64,000 nucleotides of DNA from Variovorax ginsengisoli (GTDB taxonomy: Bacteria; Pseudomonadota; Gammaproteobacteria; Burkholderiales; Burkholderiaceae_C). Below are positions 43,581-52,710 of this stretch, piece after piece. The stretch is from NCBI RefSeq assembly GCF_030811835.1, contig NZ_JAUSRO010000013.1, forward strand, positions 1 to 64,000, written 5' to 3'. Made by a program: the position numbers and the translations under genes. The notes beneath the pieces are model-generated. The model searched no databases. It was not told the DNA's origin and was given only the letters and a program-made list of their open reading frames with translations. Numbering within the stretch: position 1 is the first letter of the stretch; each line of letters starts with the position of its first letter.

Positions 43581-44291
43581 ATGTACGTTCCCGCCACGCC
43601 CGCCAAATCGGCCCGCACCGCCCCCAAGGGCCAGCAGACCAAGGCCGTCATTGTCGACGCGGCGCTGGCGCTGGCCGCGCAGATCGGGCTGGAGGGCCTG
43701 TCCATCGGGGCGGTTGCCGAACTCACGAAGATGAGCAAGTCGGGCGTGTTCGCCCACTTCGGCTCGCGTGAGGAACTGCAGATTTCGGTCGTGCGTGAAT
43801 ACCATGCGCGCTTCGAGCAGGAGGTGTTCTACCCCGCGCTGCAGACGGCCCGCGGCCTGCCCCGGCTTCGCGCGATGTTCGCCAACTGGATGAAGCGCAC
43901 CTCCACCGAAATCGATTCGGGTTGCATCTACATCAGCGGGGCCTCCGAATTCGACGACCGCCCGGGGCCGGTGCGCGACGCGCTGGTCGAGTCGGTCAGC
44001 ATCTGGCAGGCCGCCGTGCTGCGCGCCATCGTGCTGGCCAAGGCCGAAGGCCACGTGCAGCAGGAAGCCGACGAGCGCCAGGTGGCCTTCGAGATCCACG
44101 GCCTGATCCTCGCGCTGCATTACGAGGCACGCTTTCTGCGCGTCCCTGGTGCCATCGCGCGTGCGCATGTCGGTTTCGACAACATTCTTTTGCGCAACGC
44201 GGTGCCGGGTGCGCCCGGCGCAACGGACGCGCCGACTCCTGTGCCCCCCTCCGCGTCAACGTCTGCGCGCCGCCTGCGCACGGTGCGCTGA
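43581..44291 (+). CDS. TetR family transcriptional regulator
   Basis: ATG 43581 gives 236 residues; a TTG at 43575 is a less likely start. QTKAVIVDAALALAAQIGLE and LSIGAVAELTKMSKSGVFAH form the TetR helix-turn-helix, followed by FGSREELQISVV. The C-terminal 25 residues are Pro/Ala-rich and probably disordered. It is directly upstream of the acyl-CoA dehydrogenase gene (about 60 bases) and has a palindromic operator in front of it, so it likely senses an acyl-CoA and represses the beta-oxidation block. Confidence 0.9.
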   Translation: MYVPATPAKSARTAPKGQQTKAVIVDAALALAAQIGLEGLSIGAVAELTKMSKSGVFAHFGSREELQISVVREYHARFEQEVFYPALQTARGLPRLRAMFANWMKRTSTEIDSGCIYISGASEFDDRPGPVRDALVESVSIWQAAVLRAIVLAKAEGHVQQEADERQVAFEIHGLILALHYEARFLRVPGAIARAHVGFDNILLRNAVPGAPGATDAPTPVPPSASTSARRLRTVR

Positions 44292-44350
44292 AGCCGTACC
44301 CCGTTTTCTTTTTTTCGTCTCATCCCTTCCTCGATCCAGGAGCCTTTTCG

Positions 44351-46147
44351 ATGCCCGCCTACACCCCACCGCTGCGCGACATGCAGTTCGTTCTGCACGA
44401 AGTCCTCCACGTCACCGACGAACTCAAGGCGATGCCGGCGCATGCCGACATCGACGTCGACACCATCAACGCGGTGATCGAGGAAGGCGGCAAGTTCGCC
44501 GCCGAGGTGATCTTCCCGCTCAACATCAGTGGCGACGAAGAGGGCTGTGTGCTCGACAAGACCACCCACGAGGTGAAGACGCCGACCGGCTTCAAGGATG
44601 CGTACGCGAAGTACGTCGAAGGCGGCTGGGCGGCGCTGTCGTGCGATCCGCAGTACGGCGGCCAGGGTCTTCCATTCGTGGTCAACCAGTGCATCTACGA
44701 GATGCTCAACTCGGCCAACCAGGCCTGGACGATGTACCCGGGCCTCTCGCACGGCGCCTATGAAGCGCTGGCCGCACACGGCACCGACACGCAGAAAACC
44801 ACCTACCTGCCCAAGCTGGTGAGCGGCGAATGGACCGGCACCATGTGCCTGACCGAGCCGCATTGCGGCACCGACCTGGGGCTGCTGCGCACCAAGGCCG
44901 AGCCGCAGGCCGACGGTACCTACCGGCTGACCGGCAACAAGATCTTCATCTCGGCCGGCGAGCACGACATGGCCGCCAACATCATCCACCTGGTGCTGGC
45001 GCGCCTGCCGGACGCGCCCAAGGGCAGCAAGGGCATCAGCCTGTTCGCCGTGCCCAAGTTCAACGTGAACGCCGATGGTTCGCTGGGCAGCCGCAATCCG
45101 ATCTACTGCGGCGGCCTCGAGCACAAGATGGGCATCCACGGCAACGCGACGGCGCAGATCGTGATCGACGGCGCCGTCGGTACGCTGGTCGGCCAGCCAC
45201 ACAAGGGCCTGGCTGCGATGTTCGTGATGATGAACGCCGCGCGCCTGGGCGTGGGCAACCAGTCGCTGGGCCTGACCGAAGTGGCCTACCAGAACGCGCT
45301 GGCCTACGCCAAGGACCGCACGCAGATGCGTTCGCTGACCGGCCCGAAGGCCAAGGACAAGGATGCCGACCCGATCATCGTGCACCCCGACGTGCGCAAG
45401 ATGCTGCTCACGGCCAAGGCGTACGCCGAAGGCGGCCGCGCGCTGCAGATCTGGTGCACGCTGCTGCTCGACAAGGAACACAGCCATCCCGACGAAAAGG
45501 TGCGCAAGGACAGTGGCGAACTGGTCGCGCTGCTCACGCCCATCGTCAAGGCCTTCATCACCGACAACGGCCATGTGTCGACGAACGCGTGCATGCAGGT
45601 CTTCGGCGGCCACGGCTTCATCAAGGAATGGGGCATGGAGCAGTTCACGCGCGACAACCGCATCAACCTGATCTATGAAGGCACCAACACGATCCAGTCG
45701 CTCGACCTGCTGGGCCGCAAGATCCTGGGCAACAACGGCGCCACGCTCAAGAAGTTCGGCAAGCTCGTCGGCGCGCTGGTGGCCGAGGAGGGCGTCAACG
45801 AGAAGATGAGCGAGTTCATCACGCCCATCGCCGTGCTGGGCGAACAGCTCACCAAGTTCACCACCGAGATCGGCTTCAAGGGCTTCCAGAACCCCGACGA
45901 GGTGGGCGCTGCGGCGGTCGACTACCTGCGCGTGGCAGGGCACTTCGTGTTCGGCTATCTGTTTGCGCGCATGGCCCAGGTCGCGCTGCGCGAGATCGCC
46001 GCCGGCAACACGGATGCGTTCTACCTTGCCAAGCTGCAGACCGCACGTTTCTATTTCGCCAAACTGTTCCCGGAGACCGCAACGCTGATGCGCACCGCGC
46101 GCGCCGGCAGCAAGGTGCTCATGGACACCGACGCGGCGCTCGCATGA
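44351..46147 (+). CDS. Acyl-CoA dehydrogenase (FadE-type, long form)
   Basis: ATG 44351 (MPAYTPPLRDMQFVLHEVL) gives 598 residues, the length of the long acyl-CoA dehydrogenases with a C-terminal extension. TGTMCLTEPHCGTDLGLLRT and MGIHGNATAQIVIDGA are FAD/substrate regions, and INLIYEGTNTIQSLDLLGRK carries the catalytic Glu (E443). It catalyses the first beta-oxidation step and passes electrons to ETF. Upstream sequence in the same frame is TetR gene read out of frame. It overlaps the DUF2147 gene by four bases. Confidence 0.95.
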   Translation: MPAYTPPLRDMQFVLHEVLHVTDELKAMPAHADIDVDTINAVIEEGGKFAAEVIFPLNISGDEEGCVLDKTTHEVKTPTGFKDAYAKYVEGGWAALSCDPQYGGQGLPFVVNQCIYEMLNSANQAWTMYPGLSHGAYEALAAHGTDTQKTTYLPKLVSGEWTGTMCLTEPHCGTDLGLLRTKAEPQADGTYRLTGNKIFISAGEHDMAANIIHLVLARLPDAPKGSKGISLFAVPKFNVNADGSLGSRNPIYCGGLEHKMGIHGNATAQIVIDGAVGTLVGQPHKGLAAMFVMMNAARLGVGNQSLGLTEVAYQNALAYAKDRTQMRSLTGPKAKDKDADPIIVHPDVRKMLLTAKAYAEGGRALQIWCTLLLDKEHSHPDEKVRKDSGELVALLTPIVKAFITDNGHVSTNACMQVFGGHGFIKEWGMEQFTRDNRINLIYEGTNTIQSLDLLGRKILGNNGATLKKFGKLVGALVAEEGVNEKMSEFITPIAVLGEQLTKFTTEIGFKGFQNPDEVGAAAVDYLRVAGHFVFGYLFARMAQVALREIAAGNTDAFYLAKLQTARFYFAKLFPETATLMRTARAGSKVLMDTDAALA

Positions 46148-46581
46148 TGAAGGCCGCCATCGCCACCCTGCTGCTCGCCCTGGGCGCCTCCACGGCCATG
46201 GCCCAGATGTCGCCCGTCGGCCTCTGGCGCAACGTCGACGACAAGACCGGCGAGGTCAAGGCCGAGATCCGCATCGCCGACAGCGGTGGGGCGCTCGCCG
46301 GACGCATCGAGAAGACGCTGGGCAAGGACAGCAAGCCCGACGCGACCTGCGATGAATGCACCGATGACCGCAAGGGCAAGCCGATGGTTGGCCTGGACAT
46401 CATCCGCGGCGGCAAGAAGGCCGAAGGCAAGGACGTCTGGGAAGGCGGCCGGATCCTCGACCCCGAGAACGGCAAGGAATACCGCGCGAGCTTCACACCG
46501 ATCGACGGGGGGCAGAAGCTGGAAGTGCGTGGCTACCTCGGCCCGTTCTGGCGCACCCAGACCTGGACTCGCGCGAACTGA
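46144..46581 (+). CDS. DUF2147 secreted protein
   Basis: The 145-residue protein has a signal peptide MMKAAIATLLLALGASTAMA cut before QMSPVGLW. The mature part GLWRNVDDKTGEVKAEIRI and WEGGRILDPENGKEYRASFT with the end GPFWRTQTW is the DUF2147 pattern. Two Cys residues (CDEC) could form a disulfide or metal site. The function of the family is unknown. It is translationally coupled to FadE by an ATGA overlap, so a role connected to fatty-acid or envelope turnover is possible. Confidence 0.88.
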   Translation: MMKAAIATLLLALGASTAMAQMSPVGLWRNVDDKTGEVKAEIRIADSGGALAGRIEKTLGKDSKPDATCDECTDDRKGKPMVGLDIIRGGKKAEGKDVWEGGRILDPENGKEYRASFTPIDGGQKLEVRGYLGPFWRTQTWTRAN

Positions 46582-46588
46582 TGCGCGC

Positions 46589-46646
46589 CCCAACACCCCC
46601 GCCGGGGGCAACACCGACGGCCTGGCATGGCCAGTTCCGCGGTGTT
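46589..46646. repeat. Dispersed intergenic repeat, copy C (short form)
   Basis: The stretch holds CCCCC-GCC-GGGGG followed by CAACACC, an imperfect hairpin around TGGCATGGCCA and the common end TTCCGCGGTGTT. It has the same order and orientation as 49087-49175 but lacks the outer CACTTCGTG hairpin. It lies between the DUF2147 gene and the fadB-like gene. Confidence 0.7.
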
Positions 46647-46685
46647 CTCGCGATCAATGCGTCCCGATTAACCAGCTAGCAACTT

Positions 46686-49085
46686 ATGTCCAAATTCCAA
46701 GTGAAGAAAGTCGCCGTGCTCGGCGCCGGCGTGATGGGTGCGCAGATTGCCGCGCACCTGGTCAACGTGCGCGTGCCGGTGGTGCTGTTCGACCTGGCCG
46801 CCAAAGAGGGCCCCAAGAACGCTATCGTCACCCGCGCCATCGACAACCTCAAGAAGCAGAAGCCTGCGCCGCTGGGCGATGTGGCCGATGCCGGCCTGAT
46901 CGAAGTGGCCAACTACGAGGACGACCTGGCCAAGCTCGGCGACTGCGACCTCGTCATCGAAGCCATTGCCGAGCGCATGGACTGGAAGCTCGACCTGTAC
47001 CGGAAGATCGCGCCACACGTCGCCAAACACGCCATCCTGGCGTCCAACACGTCGGGCCTGTCGATCACCCAACTGAGCGAGGCACTGCCCGAAGCGCTCA
47101 AGCCGCGCTTTTGCGGCATCCACTTCTTCAACCCGCCGCGCTACATGTTCCTGGTCGAGCTGATCGACACGCCCACCACCGGGCCGCAGGTGCTCGACCA
47201 GCTCGAAACCTTCGTGACGAGCACGCTCGGCAAGGGCGTGGTGCGTGCGCACGACACGCCCAACTTCATCGCCAACCGTATCGGCATCGCCGGCATGCTG
47301 GCCACGCTCAAGGAAGTCGAGAAGTTCGGTCTCACGCCCGATGTGGTGGACGACCTCACTGGCAAGAAGCTGGGCCGGGCGAGCTCTGGCACTTTCCGCA
47401 CGGCCGACGTGGTCGGCCTCGACACCATGGCGCATGTGGTGAAGACGCTGCAGGACAACCTGAGCCTGGAGACCGACCCGTTCTACGGCAGCTTCGCCAC
47501 GCCGCCCGTGCTCGCCAAGCTGCTCGAACTCGGCCACCTCGGCCAGAAGGCCAAGGCCGGCTTCTTCAAGAAGGTCGGTCGCGACATCCTGCGCTTTGAC
47601 CTGGACCAGGGCGAGTACGTGCCGGCGGGCCAGAAGGCCGACGAGGTCTATGGCCGCATGCTCAAGAAGCCGGCTGGCGAGCGGCTGAAGCTGCTGCGCG
47701 AGAGCGAAGGCCCGCAGGGCCAGTTCCTCTGGGCCATCCTGCGCGACAGCTTCCATTACGCGGCCGTGCACCTGGCGGCCATCGCCGAGAGCGCGCGCGA
47801 CATCGACTTCGCCATGCGCTGGGGCTTTGGCATGAAGCAGGGTCCCTTCGAGCTTTGGCAGGAAGCCGGCTGGGCACAGGTGGCGAAATGGGTGCAGGAA
47901 GACATCGATGCCGGCAAGGCGCTGAGCACGGCGCCGCTGCCCCGATGGGTGTTCGAAGGCCCGGTCGCGCAGGCGGGTGGGGTGCACACGCCGGAAGGTT
48001 CGTGGAGCGCGTCGCAAAGCCGGTTCATTGCCCAGCGCCAGCTGCCGGTGCATGCGCGGCAACTGTTCCCGGAGAGCGTGCTCGGCGCGAACGCGCGCGA
48101 TCCACGCGAGGCCGGCACCCTGATCAGCGATGACGGCGACGTGCGCGTCTGGACGCTCGACGGCGACGTGCTGATTGCCAGCATCCATTCCAAGATGAAC
48201 GCCATCAGCCCCGACGTGGCCGAGGCGCTCGGTGCGGCGGTCGACCTGGCGGAGGCCGAATACCAGGGCCTGGTGATCTGGTCGCCCAGCGAGGTGTTCT
48301 CGGTCGGCGCCGACCTGCAGGCGATGCTGCCGGCCTTCGTGGTGGCCGGCATCGGGGCGGTCGAGGGGGCCGAAGCGGAACTGCAGAACGTGATGCTCAA
48401 GATCCGCTACGCGAGCGTGCCGGTGATCTCGGCCGTGCGTGGCATGGCGTTGGGCGGCGGCTGTGAACTGGCCGTGCATTCGGCCCGGCGCGTGGCTGCG
48501 ATGGAAAGCTACATCGGCCTGGTCGAAGTCGGCGTCGGTCTCGTGCCTGGCGCGGGCGGGCTGACCTACATTGCGCGCCGTGCGGCCGAGAACGCGGCGG
48601 CGTCCACCGGCACCGATTTGCTGCCTTTCCTGACCGAAGGCTTCACCGCCGCCGCGATGGCCAAGGTCGGTACAGGCGCGCTGGACTCGAAGAAGCTCGG
48701 CTACCTGCTCGATGGCGACGTGATTGTGCCGCACAAGGACGAACTCCTTCACGTCGCGCTGCAGCAGGCCAAGGCGATGGCCGACGCCGGTTACCGCGCA
48801 CCGCTGCGCCGCAGCTTCCGCGTGGCTGGCCGCAGCGGCGCTGCGACCATCAAGGGCCAACTGGTCAACATGCGCGACGGTGGCTTCATCAGCGCGCATG
48901 ATTTCCACATCGCCAGCCTGATCGCCGAAGTGGTCACCGGCGGCGACGTCGATGCCGGCTCGCTCGTGACCGAGGAATACCTGATGGCGCTCGAACGCAA
49001 GGCATTCTGCTCGCTGATCCTGCATCCCAAGACGCAGGAACGGATCATGGGGATGCTGAGCACCGGCAAGCCGGTCAGGAACTGA
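46686..49085 (+). CDS. 3-Hydroxyacyl-CoA dehydrogenase/enoyl-CoA hydratase fusion (FadB-like)
   Basis: The 799-residue protein carries the NAD-binding 3-hydroxyacyl-CoA dehydrogenase domain first (KVAVLGAGVMGAQIAAHLVN at the N-terminus, SNTSGLSITQLSEALP, GIHFFNPPRYMFLVELI, FIANRIG) and a crotonase-type hydratase domain after about residue 480 (VFSVGADLQAM, VRGMALGGGCELAVHSAR, VGVGLVPGAGG). This order is opposite to E. coli FadB and the same as in FadN-type proteins. It performs the two middle steps of beta-oxidation. Confidence 0.95.
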   Translation: MSKFQVKKVAVLGAGVMGAQIAAHLVNVRVPVVLFDLAAKEGPKNAIVTRAIDNLKKQKPAPLGDVADAGLIEVANYEDDLAKLGDCDLVIEAIAERMDWKLDLYRKIAPHVAKHAILASNTSGLSITQLSEALPEALKPRFCGIHFFNPPRYMFLVELIDTPTTGPQVLDQLETFVTSTLGKGVVRAHDTPNFIANRIGIAGMLATLKEVEKFGLTPDVVDDLTGKKLGRASSGTFRTADVVGLDTMAHVVKTLQDNLSLETDPFYGSFATPPVLAKLLELGHLGQKAKAGFFKKVGRDILRFDLDQGEYVPAGQKADEVYGRMLKKPAGERLKLLRESEGPQGQFLWAILRDSFHYAAVHLAAIAESARDIDFAMRWGFGMKQGPFELWQEAGWAQVAKWVQEDIDAGKALSTAPLPRWVFEGPVAQAGGVHTPEGSWSASQSRFIAQRQLPVHARQLFPESVLGANARDPREAGTLISDDGDVRVWTLDGDVLIASIHSKMNAISPDVAEALGAAVDLAEAEYQGLVIWSPSEVFSVGADLQAMLPAFVVAGIGAVEGAEAELQNVMLKIRYASVPVISAVRGMALGGGCELAVHSARRVAAMESYIGLVEVGVGLVPGAGGLTYIARRAAENAAASTGTDLLPFLTEGFTAAAMAKVGTGALDSKKLGYLLDGDVIVPHKDELLHVALQQAKAMADAGYRAPLRRSFRVAGRSGAATIKGQLVNMRDGGFISAHDFHIASLIAEVVTGGDVDAGSLVTEEYLMALERKAFCSLILHPKTQERIMGMLSTGKPVRN

Positions 49086-49086
49086 G

Positions 49087-49175
49087 CCCCCAGTCTTCGC
49101 GCACTTCGTGTCGCTACGCCAACCCCCTTGCAGGGGGCAACACCTGCGGCCCGGCAAAGCCGGTTCCGCGGTGTT
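49087..49175. repeat. Dispersed intergenic repeat, copy B (long form)
   Basis: This copy is nearly the reverse complement of 28686-28771. It includes a CACTTCGTG hairpin, CCCCC-TTGCA-GGGGG, CCGGC-AAA-GCCGG and the end TTCCGCGGTGTT. It fills the gap between the fadB-like gene and the thiolase gene, only 34 bases before the thiolase ATG, so it must be transcribed if the two genes form one operon. Confidence 0.75.
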
Positions 49176-49208
49176 TCCCGAATAGAGAAAGCCCATCAGG
49201 AGCTGTCC

Positions 49209-50405
49209 ATGAAACAAGTTCAAGACGCCTACATCGTCTCCGCCACCCGCACGCCCATCGGCAAGTCGCACCGCGGGTTCTTTCGCAACCAACGGCCCGA
49301 CGACCTGCTGGCCACCACGCTGAAGGCTGCGCTGGCGGCGGTGCCGGGCCTCGATCCGGCGGCCATCGAGGACATCATCTGCGGCTGCGCCATTCCCGAA
49401 GGCAGCCAGGGCCTGAACATCGCGCGCATCGGCGCGGTGCTCGCGGGCCTGCCGACCAGCGTGGGCGGCATCACCGTCAATCGCTTCTGCGCCTCCGGCC
49501 TGTCGGCCGTGCAGATGGCCGCCGACCGCATCCGCGTGGGCGAAGCCGATGTGATGATCGCCGCCGGGGTCGAGAGCATGAGCATGGTGCCGATGATGGG
49601 CAATTCGCCCTCGCTGTCGCCATCCATCTTCGAGCGCGAGGCCGACGTTGGCATCGCCTACGGCATGGGCCTGACCGCCGAGAAGGTGGCCCAGCAGTGG
49701 AAGGTGAGCCGCGATGCGCAGGATGCGTTCGCGCTCGCCTCGCACCAGAAGGCCCTGGCTGCACAGGCTGCCGGTGAGTTTGCCGACGAGATCACGCCCA
49801 TCGAGGTCACCGACCGCACGCCGGACCTGGCCACCGGCGAGGCGATCGCAAGGAAGCGGATCGTCAGCCTCGACGAAGGTGCGCGCCCCGACACCAGCCT
49901 GGAAGGCCTGGGCAAGCTGCGCACCGTGTTCGCCGCGCGCGGCAGCGTCACGGCCGGCAACAGTTCGCAGACCTCCGATGGCGCAGGTGCGTTGATCCTG
50001 GCGAGCGAGAAAGCGGTCAGGCAGTTCGGCCTGACGCCGCTGGCGCGCTTCGTCAGCTTCGCGAGCAAGGGCGTGCCACCGCACATCATGGGCATCGGCC
50101 CGATCGAGGCGATTCCTGCCGCGCTGCGCTACGCGGGGCTCAAGCACGAGGACATCGACTGGTTCGAACTCAACGAAGCCTTTGCCGCGCAGTCGCTGGC
50201 GGTCATGAACACGCTGGGGCTCGATCCGAGCAAGGTCAACCCGATGGGCGGTGCGATCGCGCTGGGCCATCCGCTGGGCGCGACCGGCGCTATCCGTTCG
50301 GCGACAGTGATTCATGCGCTGCGGCGCAAGAATCTCAAGTACGGCATGGTCACGATGTGCGTGGGCATGGGGCAGGGTGCAGCGGGGATCTTCGAGCGGG
50401 TCTGA
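49209..50405 (+). CDS. Acetyl-CoA C-acyltransferase (thiolase, FadA/FadI-like)
   Basis: ATG 49209 gives 398 residues with the complete thiolase triad: nucleophile C94 in NRFCASGLSAVQ, H354 in GGAIALGHPLGATG and C384 in MCVGMGQGAAGIFERV. It cleaves 3-ketoacyl-CoA with CoA to acetyl-CoA and a shortened acyl-CoA, finishing the beta-oxidation cycle with the upstream FadE- and FadB-like proteins. Upstream in-frame codons lie in repeat copy B and are not coding. Confidence 0.96.
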   Translation: MKQVQDAYIVSATRTPIGKSHRGFFRNQRPDDLLATTLKAALAAVPGLDPAAIEDIICGCAIPEGSQGLNIARIGAVLAGLPTSVGGITVNRFCASGLSAVQMAADRIRVGEADVMIAAGVESMSMVPMMGNSPSLSPSIFEREADVGIAYGMGLTAEKVAQQWKVSRDAQDAFALASHQKALAAQAAGEFADEITPIEVTDRTPDLATGEAIARKRIVSLDEGARPDTSLEGLGKLRTVFAARGSVTAGNSSQTSDGAGALILASEKAVRQFGLTPLARFVSFASKGVPPHIMGIGPIEAIPAALRYAGLKHEDIDWFELNEAFAAQSLAVMNTLGLDPSKVNPMGGAIALGHPLGATGAIRSATVIHALRRKNLKYGMVTMCVGMGQGAAGIFERV

Positions 50406-50496
50406 GGCCGTCTTTGGGTTTTGGGGCCTTGGGGCTTCCAGGCACTCGCGCACGGCATGTCGCTGAACAGAGTCCATCGGGCATGAGGAGACGACA

Positions 50497-51327
50497 GTGA
50501 CGAAACACGTATTCGACAAAGCGCTGGCGCTTGCGCACAGCGACATCCGCGTGGGCCATTTCACGGGCATGACGAGCCCCGACTACTGGAACATGGTGGG
50601 GCCTTTTGGCGGCACCACCGCGGCCGTGATGCTGCAGTCGGTGCTGCAGCATCCGGACCTGCTTGGCGCGCCGATCGCCCTGACGGTGAACTATGCCGCG
50701 GCCATCGAGGCCGGCAACTTCGACCTGCAGGCCACCGCCGTGCGCACCAATCGTTCGACCCAACACTGGACCGTGCAGATGACGCAGGCGGGCGCCGATG
50801 GCGCGCCGCGCGTGACCACCACCGCCACCGTCGTCACGGCCGTGCGCCGCGACACCTGGAGCCAGAACGACACGCCGATGCCACCCGCATCGCCGCCTGC
50901 GGAGGTGGCGCGCATGGAGGCTGGCCCGCGCGGCGTGGCATGGGTCGGCCAGTACGAGATGCGGCCGATCCACGGGGCCGTTCCGTCTGTGTGGGACGGT
51001 ACCGGCACGCACAGCGAAACGCGGCTGTGGATGCGCGATGCGGTGCCGCGCGCGCTCGACTTCGCCGCGCTCACCGCCATGAGCGACATGTTCTTTCCGC
51101 GTGTCTGGCTGCGGCGCGCTACGGTGGTGCCGGCCGGCACCGTGTCGATCACGACCTACTTCCATGCCGATGCCGCGCAACTCTGCGCGGTGGGCACGGG
51201 CTACGTGATGGGACGCGCGAGCGCGCAGCAGTTCTGCAACGGCTTCTTCGACCAGGCCGCGCAACTGTGGAGCGAGGCGGGGGCGCTGCTGGCCACCAGC
51301 AACCAGATCGTCTACTTCAAGGAATGA
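50497..51327 (+). CDS. Acyl-CoA thioesterase (TesB-like double hotdog)
   Basis: The 276-residue protein shows two hotdog halves: GHFTGMTSPDYWNMVGPFGG with NYAAAIEAGNFDLQATAVRT in the first, and RALDFAALTAMSDMFFPRVW followed by PAGTVSITTYFHAD in the second. This is the thioesterase-family/TesB-like pattern. It would release free acid from acyl-CoA when the pool is too high. It overlaps the following SDR gene by four bases. Confidence 0.85.
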   Translation: MTKHVFDKALALAHSDIRVGHFTGMTSPDYWNMVGPFGGTTAAVMLQSVLQHPDLLGAPIALTVNYAAAIEAGNFDLQATAVRTNRSTQHWTVQMTQAGADGAPRVTTTATVVTAVRRDTWSQNDTPMPPASPPAEVARMEAGPRGVAWVGQYEMRPIHGAVPSVWDGTGTHSETRLWMRDAVPRALDFAALTAMSDMFFPRVWLRRATVVPAGTVSITTYFHADAAQLCAVGTGYVMGRASAQQFCNGFFDQAAQLWSEAGALLATSNQIVYFKE

Positions 51328-52073
51328 CCATGGCCCTGCCTGCTGCGTTGATCGTCGGCGCCGGCGATGCCACGGGCGGCGCGATTGCGCGCCGCTTCGC
51401 ACGCGAGGGCTACGCCACCTGCGTGACGCGCCGCAGTCTCGACAAGCTGCAGCCGCTGGTCGCGCAGATCACGGCCGAGGGCGGCGTTGCACATGCCTTC
51501 GGCTGCGATGCGCGCAAGGAAGACGACGTGGTGGCGCTGGTCGAGGACATCGAGACCCGTATCGGGCCGATCGAGGTGATGGTGTTCAACATCGGCGCCA
51601 ACGTGCCCGAGAGCATCCTCACCGAAAGCGCGCGCAAGTACTTCAAGGTCTGGGAGATGGCCTGCTTCTCTGGCTTTCTCAACGGCCGCGAAGTCGCCCG
51701 GCGCATGGTCGCGCGGCCGATGCCTGCAAGTGGCCACCGTGGCACGCTGATCTTCACCGGCGCGACCGCCTCGCTGCGCGGTGCCGCCCACTTCGGCGCT
51801 TTCTCGGGCGCGAAGATGGCGCTACGCGCGCTGGCCCAGTCGATGGCGCGCGAGCTGGGGCCGCAGGGCATCCACGTCGCGCACGTGGTAGTCGACGGTG
51901 CCATCGACACCGAGTTCATTCGCAGCAACTTTCCCGAGCGCTATGCGCTCAAGGCCGACGACGGCATCCTGAATCCGGCGCACATCGCCGACGCCTATGC
52001 CATGCTGCACGCCCAGCCGCGCGATGCGTGGACGCATGAGCTCGACCTGCGGCCCTGGTCGGAAAAATTCTAG
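51324..52073 (+). CDS. SDR family protein with Phe at the catalytic Tyr position
   Basis: ATG 51324 overlaps the thioesterase stop (249 residues); ATG 51330 is an alternative. ALIVGAGDATGGAIARRFAR is the nucleotide loop and FNIGANVPESI replaces NNAG. At the active site the segment is GAFSGAKMALRALAQ: F160 stands where YxxxK has Tyr, while K164 is kept. The protein may therefore be a non-standard oxidoreductase or a binding protein. It sits among beta-oxidation genes, seven bases before the HCCA-isomerase-like gene. Confidence 0.85.
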   Translation: MTMALPAALIVGAGDATGGAIARRFAREGYATCVTRRSLDKLQPLVAQITAEGGVAHAFGCDARKEDDVVALVEDIETRIGPIEVMVFNIGANVPESILTESARKYFKVWEMACFSGFLNGREVARRMVARPMPASGHRGTLIFTGATASLRGAAHFGAFSGAKMALRALAQSMARELGPQGIHVAHVVVDGAIDTEFIRSNFPERYALKADDGILNPAHIADAYAMLHAQPRDAWTHELDLRPWSEKF

Positions 52074-52081
52074 GAGTCACC

Positions 52082-52672
52082 ATGACGAAGACGGTGGAGT
52101 TCTATTTCGACCTGGGCAGCCCGGCCGCCTACCTGGCTGCCACGCAATTGCCGCAGCTGTGCACCGAAGCTGGCGCCACGCTGGTCTGGAAGCCGATGCT
52201 GTTGGGTGGCGTGTTCCAGGCCACGGGCAACCATTCGCCCGCGCAGGTGCTGCACAAGGGGCCGTACATGCAGGCCGATCTGCGCCGTTTCGCTGCGCGC
52301 TATGGCGTGCCCTTTGCGCAGAACCCGCACTTTCCCGTCAACACGCTGCTGCTCATGCGCGCCGCCACCGGCCTGCAGATGAAGTCGCCCGAGCGCTTTG
52401 CCGCCTATGTCGAGGCCGTGTTCCACGCCATGTGGGTGGCGCCGCAGAACCTCAACGACCCTGCCATCGTGGGCGCCGTGCTGCAAGCCGCAGGCTTCGA
52501 TGCGGCCGCGATGGTTGCACTTGCCAGCAGCCAGGACGTCAAGGACCAGCTCAAGGCCGCCACCGAGCAGGCCGTGGCGCGTGGCGTGTTCGGCGCCCCG
52601 ACAATGTTCGTCGGCGACACCCTGTTCTGGGGCCAGGACCGGCTCGACTTCGTGCGCGAGCACCTGGCCTGA
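52082..52672 (+). CDS. DsbA-fold 2-hydroxychromene-2-carboxylate isomerase family protein
   Basis: The 196-residue protein begins TKTVEFYFDLGSPAAYLAAT; S13 is at the glutathione-activating position of kappa-class GST/HCCA isomerases, and there is no CxxC. WKPMLLGGVFQATGNHSP and the C-terminal GVFGAPTMFVGDTLFWGQDR followed by LDFV match the family. True HCCA isomerases act in naphthalene breakdown, but no such genes are near; a glutathione-dependent isomerase or detoxifying role in acyl-CoA metabolism is more likely. Confidence 0.88.
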   Translation: MTKTVEFYFDLGSPAAYLAATQLPQLCTEAGATLVWKPMLLGGVFQATGNHSPAQVLHKGPYMQADLRRFAARYGVPFAQNPHFPVNTLLLMRAATGLQMKSPERFAAYVEAVFHAMWVAPQNLNDPAIVGAVLQAAGFDAAAMVALASSQDVKDQLKAATEQAVARGVFGAPTMFVGDTLFWGQDRLDFVREHLA

Positions 52673-52710
52673 GCCTTGCGCCCACCCCTCATTCCCGAAA
52701 GACCACAGCC

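Noticed and set aside
46668..50570. A 1300-codon open frame on the minus strand
   Set aside because: It is antisense to fadB-like, thiolase and repeat sequence. Its residues (His, Arg, Gln, Gly, Asp-rich, no domains) are typical of the shadow frame of GC-rich genes.
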